20,967 bases of DNA from positions 1 to 20,967 of the forward strand of contig CAMWWJ010000017.1 in NCBI GenBank assembly GCA_947177925.1. Direction: 5' to 3'. Below, piece after piece: positions 1 through 7,715 of this stretch (position 1 is the stretch's first letter; the number at the start of each line of letters is the position of its first letter). Under the pieces are notes generated by a model that was given only the letters and a program-made list of their open reading frames with translations, did no database searches and was not told the origin of the DNA. The position numbers were made by a program, and so were the translations under genes. This DNA comes from an uncultured Lachnospiraceae bacterium (GTDB taxonomy: Bacteria; Bacillota; Clostridia; Lachnospirales; Lachnospiraceae).

Positions 1-1
1 A

Positions 2-721
2 CAGGGGAAGTACAGGGAAGCGGAAGAATTGTATAAGAAAGCGCTGACCATAAATGAAAGGATATTGGGAGAGGATCATCCAGATACAGCAATCGTTTAT
101 AATAACCTGGCATCCCTGTATAAAGAGCAGAGACATTATAAAGAAGTAGAAGAACTGTATAAGAAAGCCCTGATCATAAGGGAAAAGATATTGGGAGAGA
201 ATCATCCGGATACAGCAAGCAGCTATAATAATTTAGCAATCTTATATCAAGAGCAGGGGAAGTACAGGGAAGCAGAAGAACTGTATAAGAAAGCCCTGAT
301 CATAAGAGAAAAGATATTGGGAGAGAACCATCCAGATACAGCAACCAGCTATAATAATTTAGCAGCCTTATATCAAGAGCAGGGGAAGTATGGGGAAGTA
401 GAAGAATTGTATAAGAAAGCCCTGATCATAAGGAAAAGGATATTGGGGGAGAGTCATCCAGATATAGCAACCAGCTATAATAATTTAGCGGCCTTATATA
501 AAGAGCAGGAGAAGTACGGGGAAGCAGAAGAGCTGTATAAAAAAGCCTTGATCATAAGGGAAAGGATACTGGGAGAAAACCACCAGACTACGGAAACAGT
601 CTATAGTAATTTAGCGGCCTTGTATAAAGAGCAGGGGCAATATGGGAAAGCAGAAGAACTGCACAAGAAAGCATTAACCATAAAAGAAAAAATATCGGAA
701 AAAAGTGACCTGACACAATAA
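2..721 (+). CDS. Kinesin-light-chain-type TPR protein, 3' fragment
   Basis: The frame is open from base 2 and continues the repeat pattern upstream of the first possible start (TTG at 29), so this is the C-terminal part of a gene that begins outside the window. The visible protein is a run of 42-residue tetratricopeptide repeats of the kinesin-light-chain type. Each carries the signature LYKKAL, then ILGE.HPDTA, YNNLA and LY.EQ. Five complete units plus flanking partial units are visible, and the protein ends in a short polar tail (SEKSDLTQ). TPR arrays of this type are protein-binding scaffolds. In bacteria they often form the C-terminal part of multidomain proteins with an NB-ARC, CHAT or other effector domain, but no such domain lies in the window. 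The TPR call is secure; the role of the whole protein cannot be stated. Confidence 0.9.
   Translation, partial: QGKYREAEELYKKALTINERILGEDHPDTAIVYNNLASLYKEQRHYKEVEELYKKALIIREKILGENHPDTASSYNNLAILYQEQGKYREAEELYKKALIIREKILGENHPDTATSYNNLAALYQEQGKYGEVEELYKKALIIRKRILGESHPDIATSYNNLAALYKEQEKYGEAEELYKKALIIRERILGENHQTTETVYSNLAALYKEQGQYGKAEELHKKALTIKEKISEKSDLTQ
29..658 (+). repeat. Tandem 126-bp repeats encoding TPR units (five copies)
   Basis: Units begin exactly 126 bp apart at 29, 155, 281, 407 and 533, and a partial sixth begins at 659. Units 2 and 3 differ by about nine bases by eye, so they are similar in DNA as well as protein. Bases 2-28 also match the end of unit 2. This points to recent duplication or homogenisation, and makes the array likely to change copy number between strains. 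Confidence 0.92.
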
Positions 722-830
722 CAATCCAAAACAATGGGTTCGTGTTTCTGCTGATTCATTTTTTATCATAATATGCCGATATCTTATATAAGTCCAAAGA
801 CAATTCAATAAGCTCGATATTACATGAATC

Positions 831-837
831 AAGGAGG
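831..837 (+). promoter_or_regulatory. Shine-Dalgarno site for the 257-aa protein
   Basis: AAGGAGG lies 8 nt before the ATG at 846. It is a full-strength site and fixes that start. No convincing -35/-10 pair or terminator was found in the 124-bp gap after the TPR gene. Confidence 0.8.
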
Positions 838-845
838 ATGACGGT

Positions 846-1619
846 ATGGGCATAATGGGAATCAGCAATTCAAATGTGGAAAGGTATACCTTTAAAAACC
901 CAGACGGAACTGTGGCGGGTACCATGACGGTTCGTAAACCAAGTGTGAAAAAGACAAAACGGCTGCAATATAAATTTAAGAAGATTTCAACCCAGCTTAT
1001 GGCAGCAAAAACATCCGGCGGCGCCAGGCTGGTAATGGCAAAGGCCTACGGTGAGGCTGCAAATCTCCGCAGGAAGCTAAGATGTGGCGAGTATGATGAC
1101 AGTGAAGTAAGCAGTGCGCTCATCCATGCAGAGCAGATGATAAGAATTGCCAAAAAGCGGGTAAAGCATCTGGAAGAGGAAGAAAGTGCAAAAAAGACAG
1201 GCGGTATCTGTCAGGCAGAGCTTGAGGAAACAGAGGAAAATAACAGCTTTGATAGCATGGATATACAAGATAGTTTTGAACTTGACAGCAAGGAGACGAG
1301 AGCGCTTATGGAGGAAATGGAAAGGGCGCTTAAGGAGCTGGAAGATGAAAGCGGGCTGGAGGAATTGACACTGACCGTAAAGGAAGATATGGACCCGGCC
1401 GATCTGGAGCTTTTAAAGAAAAAACACAGATCCAAAGAGCTTCGTGAAATTATGGAAGCTGATATGAAATATTTAAAGTCTCTCTTTAGTAAATTGGAAA
1501 AAGAGAAGCAGGCAGCTTCAAGCGGCGTATCTTTGGAGCTTGCCGGGACGGAAATGCCGGTTCCGGTAATGGAAGCGCCTGTAACAGCAGAGGGTGGAAG
1601 AATTGATGAATCAGTGTGA
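846..1619 (+). CDS. Charged, coiled-coil-rich hypothetical protein (257 aa)
   Basis: This gene has its own strong ribosome binding site. The N-terminal part (about residues 28-110) is basic, with KKTKRLQYKFKKIS, AKTSGGARLV and GEYDDSEVSSALIHAEQM followed by AKKRVKHLEEEE. From memory this block resembles a family of Lachnospiraceae hypothetical proteins; I cannot assign a function. Residues 110-225 are strongly acidic and predicted helical, with many Glu, Leu and Lys residues suggesting coiled coil. The tail is Pro/Val-rich. There is no signal peptide, membrane segment or catalytic motif, so it is probably a cytoplasmic structural or adaptor-like protein. Its stop codon directly abuts the large palindrome at 1620-1867. 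Coding status is well supported by the start site and length; function is unknown. Confidence 0.75.
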   Translation: MGIMGISNSNVERYTFKNPDGTVAGTMTVRKPSVKKTKRLQYKFKKISTQLMAAKTSGGARLVMAKAYGEAANLRRKLRCGEYDDSEVSSALIHAEQMIRIAKKRVKHLEEEESAKKTGGICQAELEETEENNSFDSMDIQDSFELDSKETRALMEEMERALKELEDESGLEELTLTVKEDMDPADLELLKKKHRSKELREIMEADMKYLKSLFSKLEKEKQAASSGVSLELAGTEMPVPVMEAPVTAEGGRIDESV

Positions 1620-1867
1620 GTAACCGTTCAGCCGTAACCGTTCAGACATCTGCTTTCCCTGCGGCACCGTGACAAGCTTTTTGCAGAGAATGATTTCTAA
1701 AGGAGCCCTTATAAAAACGCCAGCGCTTAGCGAGGTCTTTTCGAGCTTAGCACTGCTGCGTTTTTATCAGAGCGGGAGCGTGGCGACGCAGAAACATTCT
1801 CTGCAAAAAGCTTGTCATGGCGCCGCAGGGAAAGCAGATGTCTGAACGGTTACGGCTGAACTGTTAC
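1620..1867. repeat. 248-bp palindromic element with 73-nt inverted arms
   Basis: Left arm 1620-1692 and right arm 1795-1867 are reverse complements over 73 nt with three mismatches, one of them a G.U pair in RNA. Inside is a second hairpin: 1711-1720 pairs with 1758-1767 (ATAAAAACGC / GCGTTTTTAT), extended by CAGCGCTTAGC against a similar complement. There is no ORF in it. The pentamer TGTGA occurs at 1615-1619, directly before the left arm, and at 1871-1875, three bases past the right arm; this may be a target-site duplication. A partial inverse match to the core occurs at 20936-20967, so it may belong to a dispersed family of MITE-like repeats. As RNA it would form a very long stem and could also limit read-through from the upstream gene. 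Confidence 0.85.
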
Positions 1868-1895
1868 CAATGTGATTCCGAAAATATCCAAAATA

Positions 1896-1924
1896 TTGAC
1901 ATAGGTTCACACGCTTGTTAGAAT
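1896..1924 (+). promoter_or_regulatory. Sigma-A promoter for the 920-aa hybrid kinase
   Basis: TTGACA (1896-1901), a 17-nt spacer and TAGAAT (1919-1924), with a TGT extended -10 just before it. The -35 is a perfect consensus. It lies about 30 bp past the palindrome and about 48 bp before the kinase start codon. Confidence 0.88.
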
Positions 1925-1955
1925 AGAATATAGGTGAATTGATTTGCAAAGCACA

Positions 1956-1961
1956 GGGAGG
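1956..1961 (+). promoter_or_regulatory. Shine-Dalgarno site that sets the kinase start
   Basis: GGGAGG is followed after 10 nt by ATG 1972. An in-frame TTG at 1939 would lengthen the protein by 11 residues, but it has no such site and its codons would include this site. ATG 1972 is preferred. Confidence 0.8.
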
Positions 1962-1971
1962 AAACAGATTT

Positions 1972-4734
1972 ATGTATCATTGCCATATTCATTTCTATTT
2001 ATTAGGACTTAAGAACAGGACATTTGAAATGATTAAGGAAATGTCTCCGTTTGAACATTTTACACATGAGTTCTCTGAAAGCGAAGAACTTAATCAGGAA
2101 TTGGCTGCCAAGTCGGATGTGATTTTTGCATATTTACAGAATATGGATGTGGAAGAAGCTTTGCGGACACTTGTCACAAGCAAGAAGGAGGAAGCAGAGC
2201 TTATTTTGCTTGCTGACAAGGAACAGGTGCTGCTTATGTCAGATTTTATGGGGGAAATGAAAGATATATGGATCTTGCCCATGACTGATGAGGAAATAAG
2301 TTTCCGCCTTTTAAGATGGCAGCAGGCCTGCAAGTTTCAGAAGGATTCCTGGCAGACCAGTCAGTATTTGGAGGCTGCCATCAACAATACCCCAAACATG
2401 ATCTGGTATAAGGATAAAGACGGCATACATAAAAAGGTAAATGACAGCTTTTGTAAAACGGTCAATAAGACCAAAAAGCAGGTGGAAGGAAGAGGTCATG
2501 CTTATATTTGGGATGTGGAGCAGGATGATCCTGCCTGCATCGAATCAGAGCTTGAGGTCATGAATAAGAAAAAGACCTGTGTATCCGGAGAAGTCATTAA
2601 AACCGGAGAGGGAATGCGAGTGCTTACCACATACAAGGCACCATTGTACGATCTTGACGGAAGTGTCATGGGTACAGTGGGTGTGGCAATTGATGTGACA
2701 CAGGAACGGACCTATGAACAGGAGATCATAAAAAAGAACCGTACTTTGGAAGCTATTTTTACAGGTATGGATTGTGGAGTGATGTGCCATACGCTTGATG
2801 GCACGCATCTTATCAGCATAAACAGAGCTGCGCTTCAAATTTTGGGATACGAATCTCAGGAAGAATTGATGAGCAAAGGCTTTGATATGGTGGCAGCCTC
2901 TGTTGTGGAGGAAGATAAGCCAAAGATAGTGGAAGCCATGCAGGAGCTGAAGAAAGAGGGAGACAGTGTCAGCGTGGAGTATCGCATACAACACGACGAC
3001 GGGGAAATACTGCATGTAATGGGCAATATCAAGCTCTTAAAAGAAAATGGGGAGCTGTTTTACCAGCGCTTTCTTTTGGATTGTACCACTCAAAAGCTGA
3101 AGGAAAATAAGGAGCGGATCGAAAAAGAAAAACACCATATGGAACTGGTTCAGGCGCTGAGCATAGATTACAATCTTGTATGTTTCTTTGACCTTGATAC
3201 AGGCGTTGGCATGCCCCTTCGGATTGATGATGATTACAATCATATGTTTGACTCTGTTTTCGTTGGTAACATTTCACTGGAAGAAAGCATGGAGCATTAT
3301 ATACAAAAGTTTGTTTATGAGGATGACAGGGAAATGCTGCGGCAGGCTTCTACACGGCAGCGGCTGAAAAAGGAGTTGGCGGAAAAGAAGCTGTATTATG
3401 TGAATTACCGCACTTTTATAGATAATGAGAAGAAGTATTATCAGATGAAGGTCGTGCGTACCGGAGTATGGGACGGCAGTCAGGGCATCGTTATAGGATT
3501 CCGCAGCGTGGACGAGGAAATCCGCAATGAAATGGAAAAGAAAAGTATACTGGAGGAGGCGCTTTTGCAGGCCAATAAGGCCAATAAGGCGAAAAGCGCA
3601 TTTCTTTCCAATATGTCCCATGATATCCGTACCCCCATGAATGCCATCGTGGGCTTTACTTCTTTGGCAATTACCCGTATTGACAACAAAGAACAGGTAG
3701 AGGAATATCTTAGAAAGATTATGACATCAGGAAATCATCTGCTGAGCCTGATCAATGACGTTTTGGACATGAGCCGTATCGAAAGCGGCAAGATTCAGTT
3801 AGAGGAGAAACCGTGCAGCATGACGGATATTCTGCATGGGCTGCGCAATATTTTGCAGGCAGATGTCCTTGCCAAGCAGTTAGAGCTGCAGATTGAGCAG
3901 GTAAATGTTCAACATGAGGAATTTTACTGTGACAAGCTGCGGCTGAATCAGGTGCTGTTGAATCTGCTTAGCAATTCCGTCAAATATACAAATGCCGGGG
4001 GATCTGTCAGTATGAAGGTTCAGGAAAAAGATGGAGCGCCTGCCGGCTATGCCAATTATGAATTTTATGTAAAGGATACTGGAAACGGTATGAGCGAGGA
4101 ATTCGTATCCCATATTTTTGAACCTTTTGAGAGAGAAAGGAATTCTACTATCAGCGGAATTCAGGGGACAGGTCTTGGGATGGCCATTACCAAAAATATC
4201 GTGGATATGATGGACGGCTCCATTAAAGTGAAAAGTAAACAGGGCATAGGCACAGAGGTTACAGTTGCCCTGACCTTCCGTCTGCACTTGGGAGAAAAGA
4301 TAAGTGCGGAGGAAGCAAAAGAAAAGAAAGTCGGCAGGGAATCGGAAAAGAATCTGACCGGACGTATTCTGCTGGCGGAGGATGTGGAGCTGAATCAGGA
4401 AATTGCCGTAGCAATTTTAGGGGATGCAGGATTTAGCACCGATGTTGCAGGAAATGGGCAGATTGCCGTAGAGATGTTGAGGCAATCCGAGCCGGGATAT
4501 TATAAGCTGGTGCTTATGGATGTCCAGATGCCGGTAATGAATGGATATGAAGCTACCAGGGCAATCCGTAAGCTGGACAATAAAGAGCTGGCAGCAATAC
4601 CAATCATAGCCATGACGGCAAATGCATTTGAAGAAGATAAGCAGGAAGCTTTAAGGTGTGGCATGGATGGGCATATAGCAAAGCCTATTGATGTGGAAAA
4701 TCTTCTTGATACATTGGGTAAGATATTGAATTAA
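1972..4734 (+). CDS. Soluble PAS hybrid sensor histidine kinase with receiver domain (920 aa)
   Basis: A cytoplasmic-looking signalling kinase with no membrane segment. In order: residues 1-120 have the strand/helix rhythm of a degenerate receiver (DVIFAYLQ, ELILLADKEQ, WILPMTDEE). A PAS domain covers about 132-245 (NTPNMIWYKDKDG, ending GTVGVAIDVTQER), a second PAS about 255-375, and a third PAS-like region about 395-515. The HisKA dimerisation helix has the phospho-acceptor H550 in NMSHDIRTPMNA. The HATPase domain has an N-box (NLLSNSVKYTNAGG), DTGNGMS and GTGLGMAI. The C-terminal receiver has phospho-acceptor D850 in LMDVQMP and the conserved AKPID lysine. Phosphotransfer H550 to D850 is expected. 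No HPt domain or DNA-binding regulator is attached, so the output partner must be elsewhere. It is monocistronic: own promoter at 1896-1924 and terminator at 4764-4852. The ligand is unknown. Confidence 0.93.
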   Translation: MYHCHIHFYLLGLKNRTFEMIKEMSPFEHFTHEFSESEELNQELAAKSDVIFAYLQNMDVEEALRTLVTSKKEEAELILLADKEQVLLMSDFMGEMKDIWILPMTDEEISFRLLRWQQACKFQKDSWQTSQYLEAAINNTPNMIWYKDKDGIHKKVNDSFCKTVNKTKKQVEGRGHAYIWDVEQDDPACIESELEVMNKKKTCVSGEVIKTGEGMRVLTTYKAPLYDLDGSVMGTVGVAIDVTQERTYEQEIIKKNRTLEAIFTGMDCGVMCHTLDGTHLISINRAALQILGYESQEELMSKGFDMVAASVVEEDKPKIVEAMQELKKEGDSVSVEYRIQHDDGEILHVMGNIKLLKENGELFYQRFLLDCTTQKLKENKERIEKEKHHMELVQALSIDYNLVCFFDLDTGVGMPLRIDDDYNHMFDSVFVGNISLEESMEHYIQKFVYEDDREMLRQASTRQRLKKELAEKKLYYVNYRTFIDNEKKYYQMKVVRTGVWDGSQGIVIGFRSVDEEIRNEMEKKSILEEALLQANKANKAKSAFLSNMSHDIRTPMNAIVGFTSLAITRIDNKEQVEEYLRKIMTSGNHLLSLINDVLDMSRIESGKIQLEEKPCSMTDILHGLRNILQADVLAKQLELQIEQVNVQHEEFYCDKLRLNQVLLNLLSNSVKYTNAGGSVSMKVQEKDGAPAGYANYEFYVKDTGNGMSEEFVSHIFEPFERERNSTISGIQGTGLGMAITKNIVDMMDGSIKVKSKQGIGTEVTVALTFRLHLGEKISAEEAKEKKVGRESEKNLTGRILLAEDVELNQEIAVAILGDAGFSTDVAGNGQIAVEMLRQSEPGYYKLVLMDVQMPVMNGYEATRAIRKLDNKELAAIPIIAMTANAFEEDKQEALRCGMDGHIAKPIDVENLLDTLGKILN

Positions 4735-4763
4735 AGAGATACAGGATTGGGATAGGAGGACGT

Positions 4764-4852
4764 AGGAACTGGCATATTATATAGTAGTCTTATGGGCATG
4801 ATTGCCCTTTAGGAAGACGGCTGTATGATATGCCGGCTCCTGTTTTCTTTTT
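4764..4852 (+). terminator. Intrinsic terminator after the hybrid kinase
   Basis: Arms 4764-4791 and 4814-4841 form a 28-bp stem counting G.U pairs, with two mismatches. The loop holds a smaller GGGCA/TGCCC hairpin. The T-rich run TTTTCTTTTT follows at 4843-4852. It sits 30 bp after the kinase stop and upstream of the GTPase promoter, so it separates the two units. Confidence 0.85.
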
Positions 4853-4912
4853 ATGGACTTCTTCATGTGGCCTGTTTTTGTTAAGACGGCCCTTTGGCCT
4901 TCTGCCCCACAC

Positions 4913-4941
4913 TTGAAAAACCCCACCACATATAGTAAAAT
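4913..4941 (+). promoter_or_regulatory. Sigma-A promoter for the GTPase-NYN gene
   Basis: TTGAAA (4913-4918), a 17-nt spacer and TAAAAT (4936-4941). Transcription would start near 4948, giving a leader of about 83 nt. The leader contains a small perfect hairpin at 4991-5006 (ATATTT, loop TTCG, AAATAT). No leader peptide or second terminator like the tet(M) attenuator is evident between this promoter and the start codon. Confidence 0.72.
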
Positions 4942-5030
4942 TTACCCAATGTGGATAGGCTATGCACAGGGGAAAAGAAGAAAATAAGGGATATTTTTCG
5001 AAATATGTTACGGGAAATGTAGGATAGAAA

Positions 5031-7664
5031 ATGAAACAATTGACGATTGGAATACTGGCTCATGTAGATGCCGGAAAAACAACTTTATCGGAAGCTTTGT
5101 TATATGAAAGCGGCAGCATCCACAGCATGGGCAGAGTGGATAAGAAAGATGCTTTTCTGGATACCCATGCTTTGGAAAAGGAAAGGGGAATTACGATTTT
5201 TTCTAAACAGGCAGTGTTTGCTCTTAAGGATATGCAGATTACGCTGTTAGATACTCCGGGCCATGTGGATTTTTCCGCTGAAATGGAGCGGACCCTAAGC
5301 GTGCTTGATTATGCCATACTGGTAATTAACGGTGCAGATGGTATGCAGGCCCATACGAGAACCTTATGGCAGCTTTTAAGGAGATACCGTATTCCGGTAT
5401 TTCTTTTTATAAATAAGATGGATCAGCGGGGGACGGACCAGGCGGTGCTTCTTAAGCAGTTAAAGGAAAAGCTGGACGAAGGGTGCATAGATTTTGGAAG
5501 AAAAACAGAGCCATCTTTTTATGAGAATATTGCCGTTTGCGATGAAGAAGCTCTTGAGCAGTTCTTAGAGACGGAAGAGCTGGAAACAGAAATTGTCAAA
5601 AGACTGATATGGGAAAGGAAGATATTTCCCTGTTTTTTTGGTTCCGCATTGAAGCTGGAAGGAGTCAGGGAGCTGCTTGATGATATGGCGGCTTATATGA
5701 AGATTCCTTCTTATCCGGAGGAATTTGGTGCAAGAGTCTTTAAGATTGCCAGAGATGACCGTGGAAACAGACTTACTTATATGAAAATTACGGGAGGAAG
5801 CCTGAAGGTAAGGAGTGCGCCTGCAGAGAATCAGGAAAAGGTAACCCAGATTCGTATTTATTCGGGAGAAAAGTATACAGTGGTGGATGAGGCAGAGGTC
5901 GGAACGGTCTGTGCGGTAACCGGACTTTCCGGGACAAAGCCGGGAAAGGGGCTTGGAATGGAAGATGCGGTTTTTTGTCCGATACTGGAACCGGTGCTTA
6001 CCTATCAGATCAAGCTGCCGCCGGATTGTGATGTGACGGTTATGCTTTCCAAGCTGCAGCAGTTGGAGGAAGAACAGCCGGAACTTCATATACTGTGGGA
6101 CGAGCGGTTAAAAGAGATTCAGGTACGGCTTATGGGGGAAGTACAGATTGAAATAGTAAAGAGCCTGATTTTAGAGCGGTTTGGGGTGGAAGTGGAATTT
6201 GGAACGGGAAATATTGTGTATAAGGAGACGATAACGGAATGGGCAGAGGGCGTGGGACATTACGAACCCCTGCGGCACTATGCGGAAGTTCATCTTTTGT
6301 TGGAGGCAGGGGAGCCCGGAAGCGGCCTGCAGTTTGCCGCCCGGTGTAGTGAAGAGTTACTTGCTGGGAACTGGCAGAGGCTTATTCTGAGCCATCTGGA
6401 AGAAAAGGCCCATAAGGGAGTGCTTACCGGCTCTCCCATTACCGATATGAAAATGACTTTGGTAGGAGGCAGAGCCCATCAAAAGCATACAGAGGGCGGG
6501 GATTTCAGGCAGGCTGCCTACCGGGCGGTAAGACAGGGACTGAAGGAAGCAAGGTCTGTATTGTTAGAGCCTTATTATGAATTTCGGCTGGAAGTACCGG
6601 AAAAAGCCATTGGCAGGGCAATGTCGGATATTGAAAGAATGCATGGAAGCTTTTCGCCATTCCAGTCTGACGGGGAGATGGCGGTCTTAACCGGTTCTGC
6701 TCCGGCAGCTTCTATGAATGGTTATCAGAAAGAAGTCAATACTTATACAAAAGGACAGGGAAGATTATCCTGTACTTTAAAGGGATATGAACCATGCCAT
6801 AATCAGGAAGAAATCATAGAAGCAATGAATTATGATCCGGACAGGGATATGGAAAATCCTGCAGATTCCATATTCTGCTCTCATGGCGCCGGTGTCCTTG
6901 TAAAATGGGACAAGGTAAAGGATTACAGGCATGTGGAAAGCCAGCTTGAAAGGGCAGCGGATATGGAGGACGAAAAAGCCCCCAAAGTGCCAAAACAGGA
7001 GTCCTATGAAGAAAAATGGATTGGAACGGAAGAAATCGATGCGATTTTGGAACGGACCTACCATGCTAACAAAAAGGAAAAAGGAAAGCCCACAGGAAGG
7101 AAAGAAGCGGTGGTTCTAAAAAGCAGTCCCCCAAAAAAACAGGAGCCCAAAGAAGAATACCTGTTAGTGGATGGTTATAATGTGATTTTTGCATGGGAGG
7201 AACTGGCGGAGCTTGCAAAAGTAAGCATTGACGGGGCAAGAGGAAGGCTGTTGGATATTTTGTGCAATTATCAGGGAATCAGGAAGTGCAGCCTGATTGC
7301 AGTATTCGATGCTTACCGGGTAAAAGGACACCGGACGGAAATCATGGATTATCACAATATCCATGTGGTATATACAAAAGAAGCGGAAACTGCTGACCAG
7401 TATATCGAGAAATTTGCCCATGAAAACGGAAGGAAGTACCGGATTACCGTAGCAACCTCTGACGGACTTGAACAGATTATCATAAGAGGCCAGGGCTGCA
7501 GCCTGATTTCCGCAAGAGAGCTTCAGGAAGAAATCAGGCTGGCAAATGAAAGCGTATGCCGGGAATATGTCCAGAACCAGCCGGGAGGCAGGCATTATCT
7601 GTTTGATACCCTTCAGAAGGAAACCGCAGAGCAGATAGAGGCCATGAAAGAAAGCGGAACATAA
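5031..7664 (+). CDS. Tet(M)/EF-G-like translational GTPase fused to a Rae1-type NYN nuclease domain (877 aa)
   Basis: Residues 1 to about 640 are an EF-G/Tet(M)-class ribosomal GTPase. The G motifs are all present: AHVDAGKTT (10-18), RGITI (52-56), DTPGHVD (74-80), NKMD (128-131) and SALK (205-208). Domains II-V follow. Where Tet(M) domain IV carries its YSPVS tip, residues 479-493 instead read GGRAHQKHTEGGDFR, so the Ser-Pro-Val that displaces tetracycline is missing. A charged linker (about 645-708) leads to a NYN/YacP domain (about 709-860) that closely follows Bacillus subtilis Rae1: LLVDGYN (D714), VFDA (D760), YTKEAETAD (D789), ATSD (D811) and SAREL. Rae1 is known to cut mRNA in the ribosomal A site. 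Ordinary Tet(M) is about 640 aa and lacks this extension. I infer a ribosome-targeted mRNA nuclease or surveillance factor; a tetracycline resistance label would be misleading. The start has a weak AGGAT site. It probably forms an operon with the reductase 51 bp downstream. Confidence 0.93.
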   Translation: MKQLTIGILAHVDAGKTTLSEALLYESGSIHSMGRVDKKDAFLDTHALEKERGITIFSKQAVFALKDMQITLLDTPGHVDFSAEMERTLSVLDYAILVINGADGMQAHTRTLWQLLRRYRIPVFLFINKMDQRGTDQAVLLKQLKEKLDEGCIDFGRKTEPSFYENIAVCDEEALEQFLETEELETEIVKRLIWERKIFPCFFGSALKLEGVRELLDDMAAYMKIPSYPEEFGARVFKIARDDRGNRLTYMKITGGSLKVRSAPAENQEKVTQIRIYSGEKYTVVDEAEVGTVCAVTGLSGTKPGKGLGMEDAVFCPILEPVLTYQIKLPPDCDVTVMLSKLQQLEEEQPELHILWDERLKEIQVRLMGEVQIEIVKSLILERFGVEVEFGTGNIVYKETITEWAEGVGHYEPLRHYAEVHLLLEAGEPGSGLQFAARCSEELLAGNWQRLILSHLEEKAHKGVLTGSPITDMKMTLVGGRAHQKHTEGGDFRQAAYRAVRQGLKEARSVLLEPYYEFRLEVPEKAIGRAMSDIERMHGSFSPFQSDGEMAVLTGSAPAASMNGYQKEVNTYTKGQGRLSCTLKGYEPCHNQEEIIEAMNYDPDRDMENPADSIFCSHGAGVLVKWDKVKDYRHVESQLERAADMEDEKAPKVPKQESYEEKWIGTEEIDAILERTYHANKKEKGKPTGRKEAVVLKSSPPKKQEPKEEYLLVDGYNVIFAWEELAELAKVSIDGARGRLLDILCNYQGIRKCSLIAVFDAYRVKGHRTEIMDYHNIHVVYTKEAETADQYIEKFAHENGRKYRITVATSDGLEQIIIRGQGCSLISARELQEEIRLANESVCREYVQNQPGGRHYLFDTLQKETAEQIEAMKESGT

Positions 7665-7715
7665 ATGAAATGGATAGAGAGAAAAGGAGAATTGCCGGAA
7701 AGGAAGGGGATTTGA

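Noticed and set aside
1186..1368. Alternative + strand frame inside the 257-aa gene
   Set aside because: It overlaps the better frame, has no start signal and shows an Arg/Lys/Trp-rich composition typical of a shifted frame.
2545..3015. Long minus-strand open frames inside the kinase and other genes
   Set aside because: They lie opposite well-supported coding regions, lack ribosome binding sites and recognisable domains, and their composition is what antisense frames of such genes give.
4758..4766. Shared 9-mer GGACGTAGG after two stop codons (also 20893-20901)
   Set aside because: Both copies follow stop codons in G-rich surroundings, but the match is short and the flanks diverge. Chance is a fair explanation without a genome-wide count.
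4735..5030. A tet(M)-style attenuator (leader peptide plus terminator) ahead of the GTPase gene
   Set aside because: The strong terminator at 4764-4852 lies upstream of the predicted promoter at 4913-4941, so it belongs to the kinase gene. The remaining leader shows only one small hairpin and no leader ORF with a terminator.
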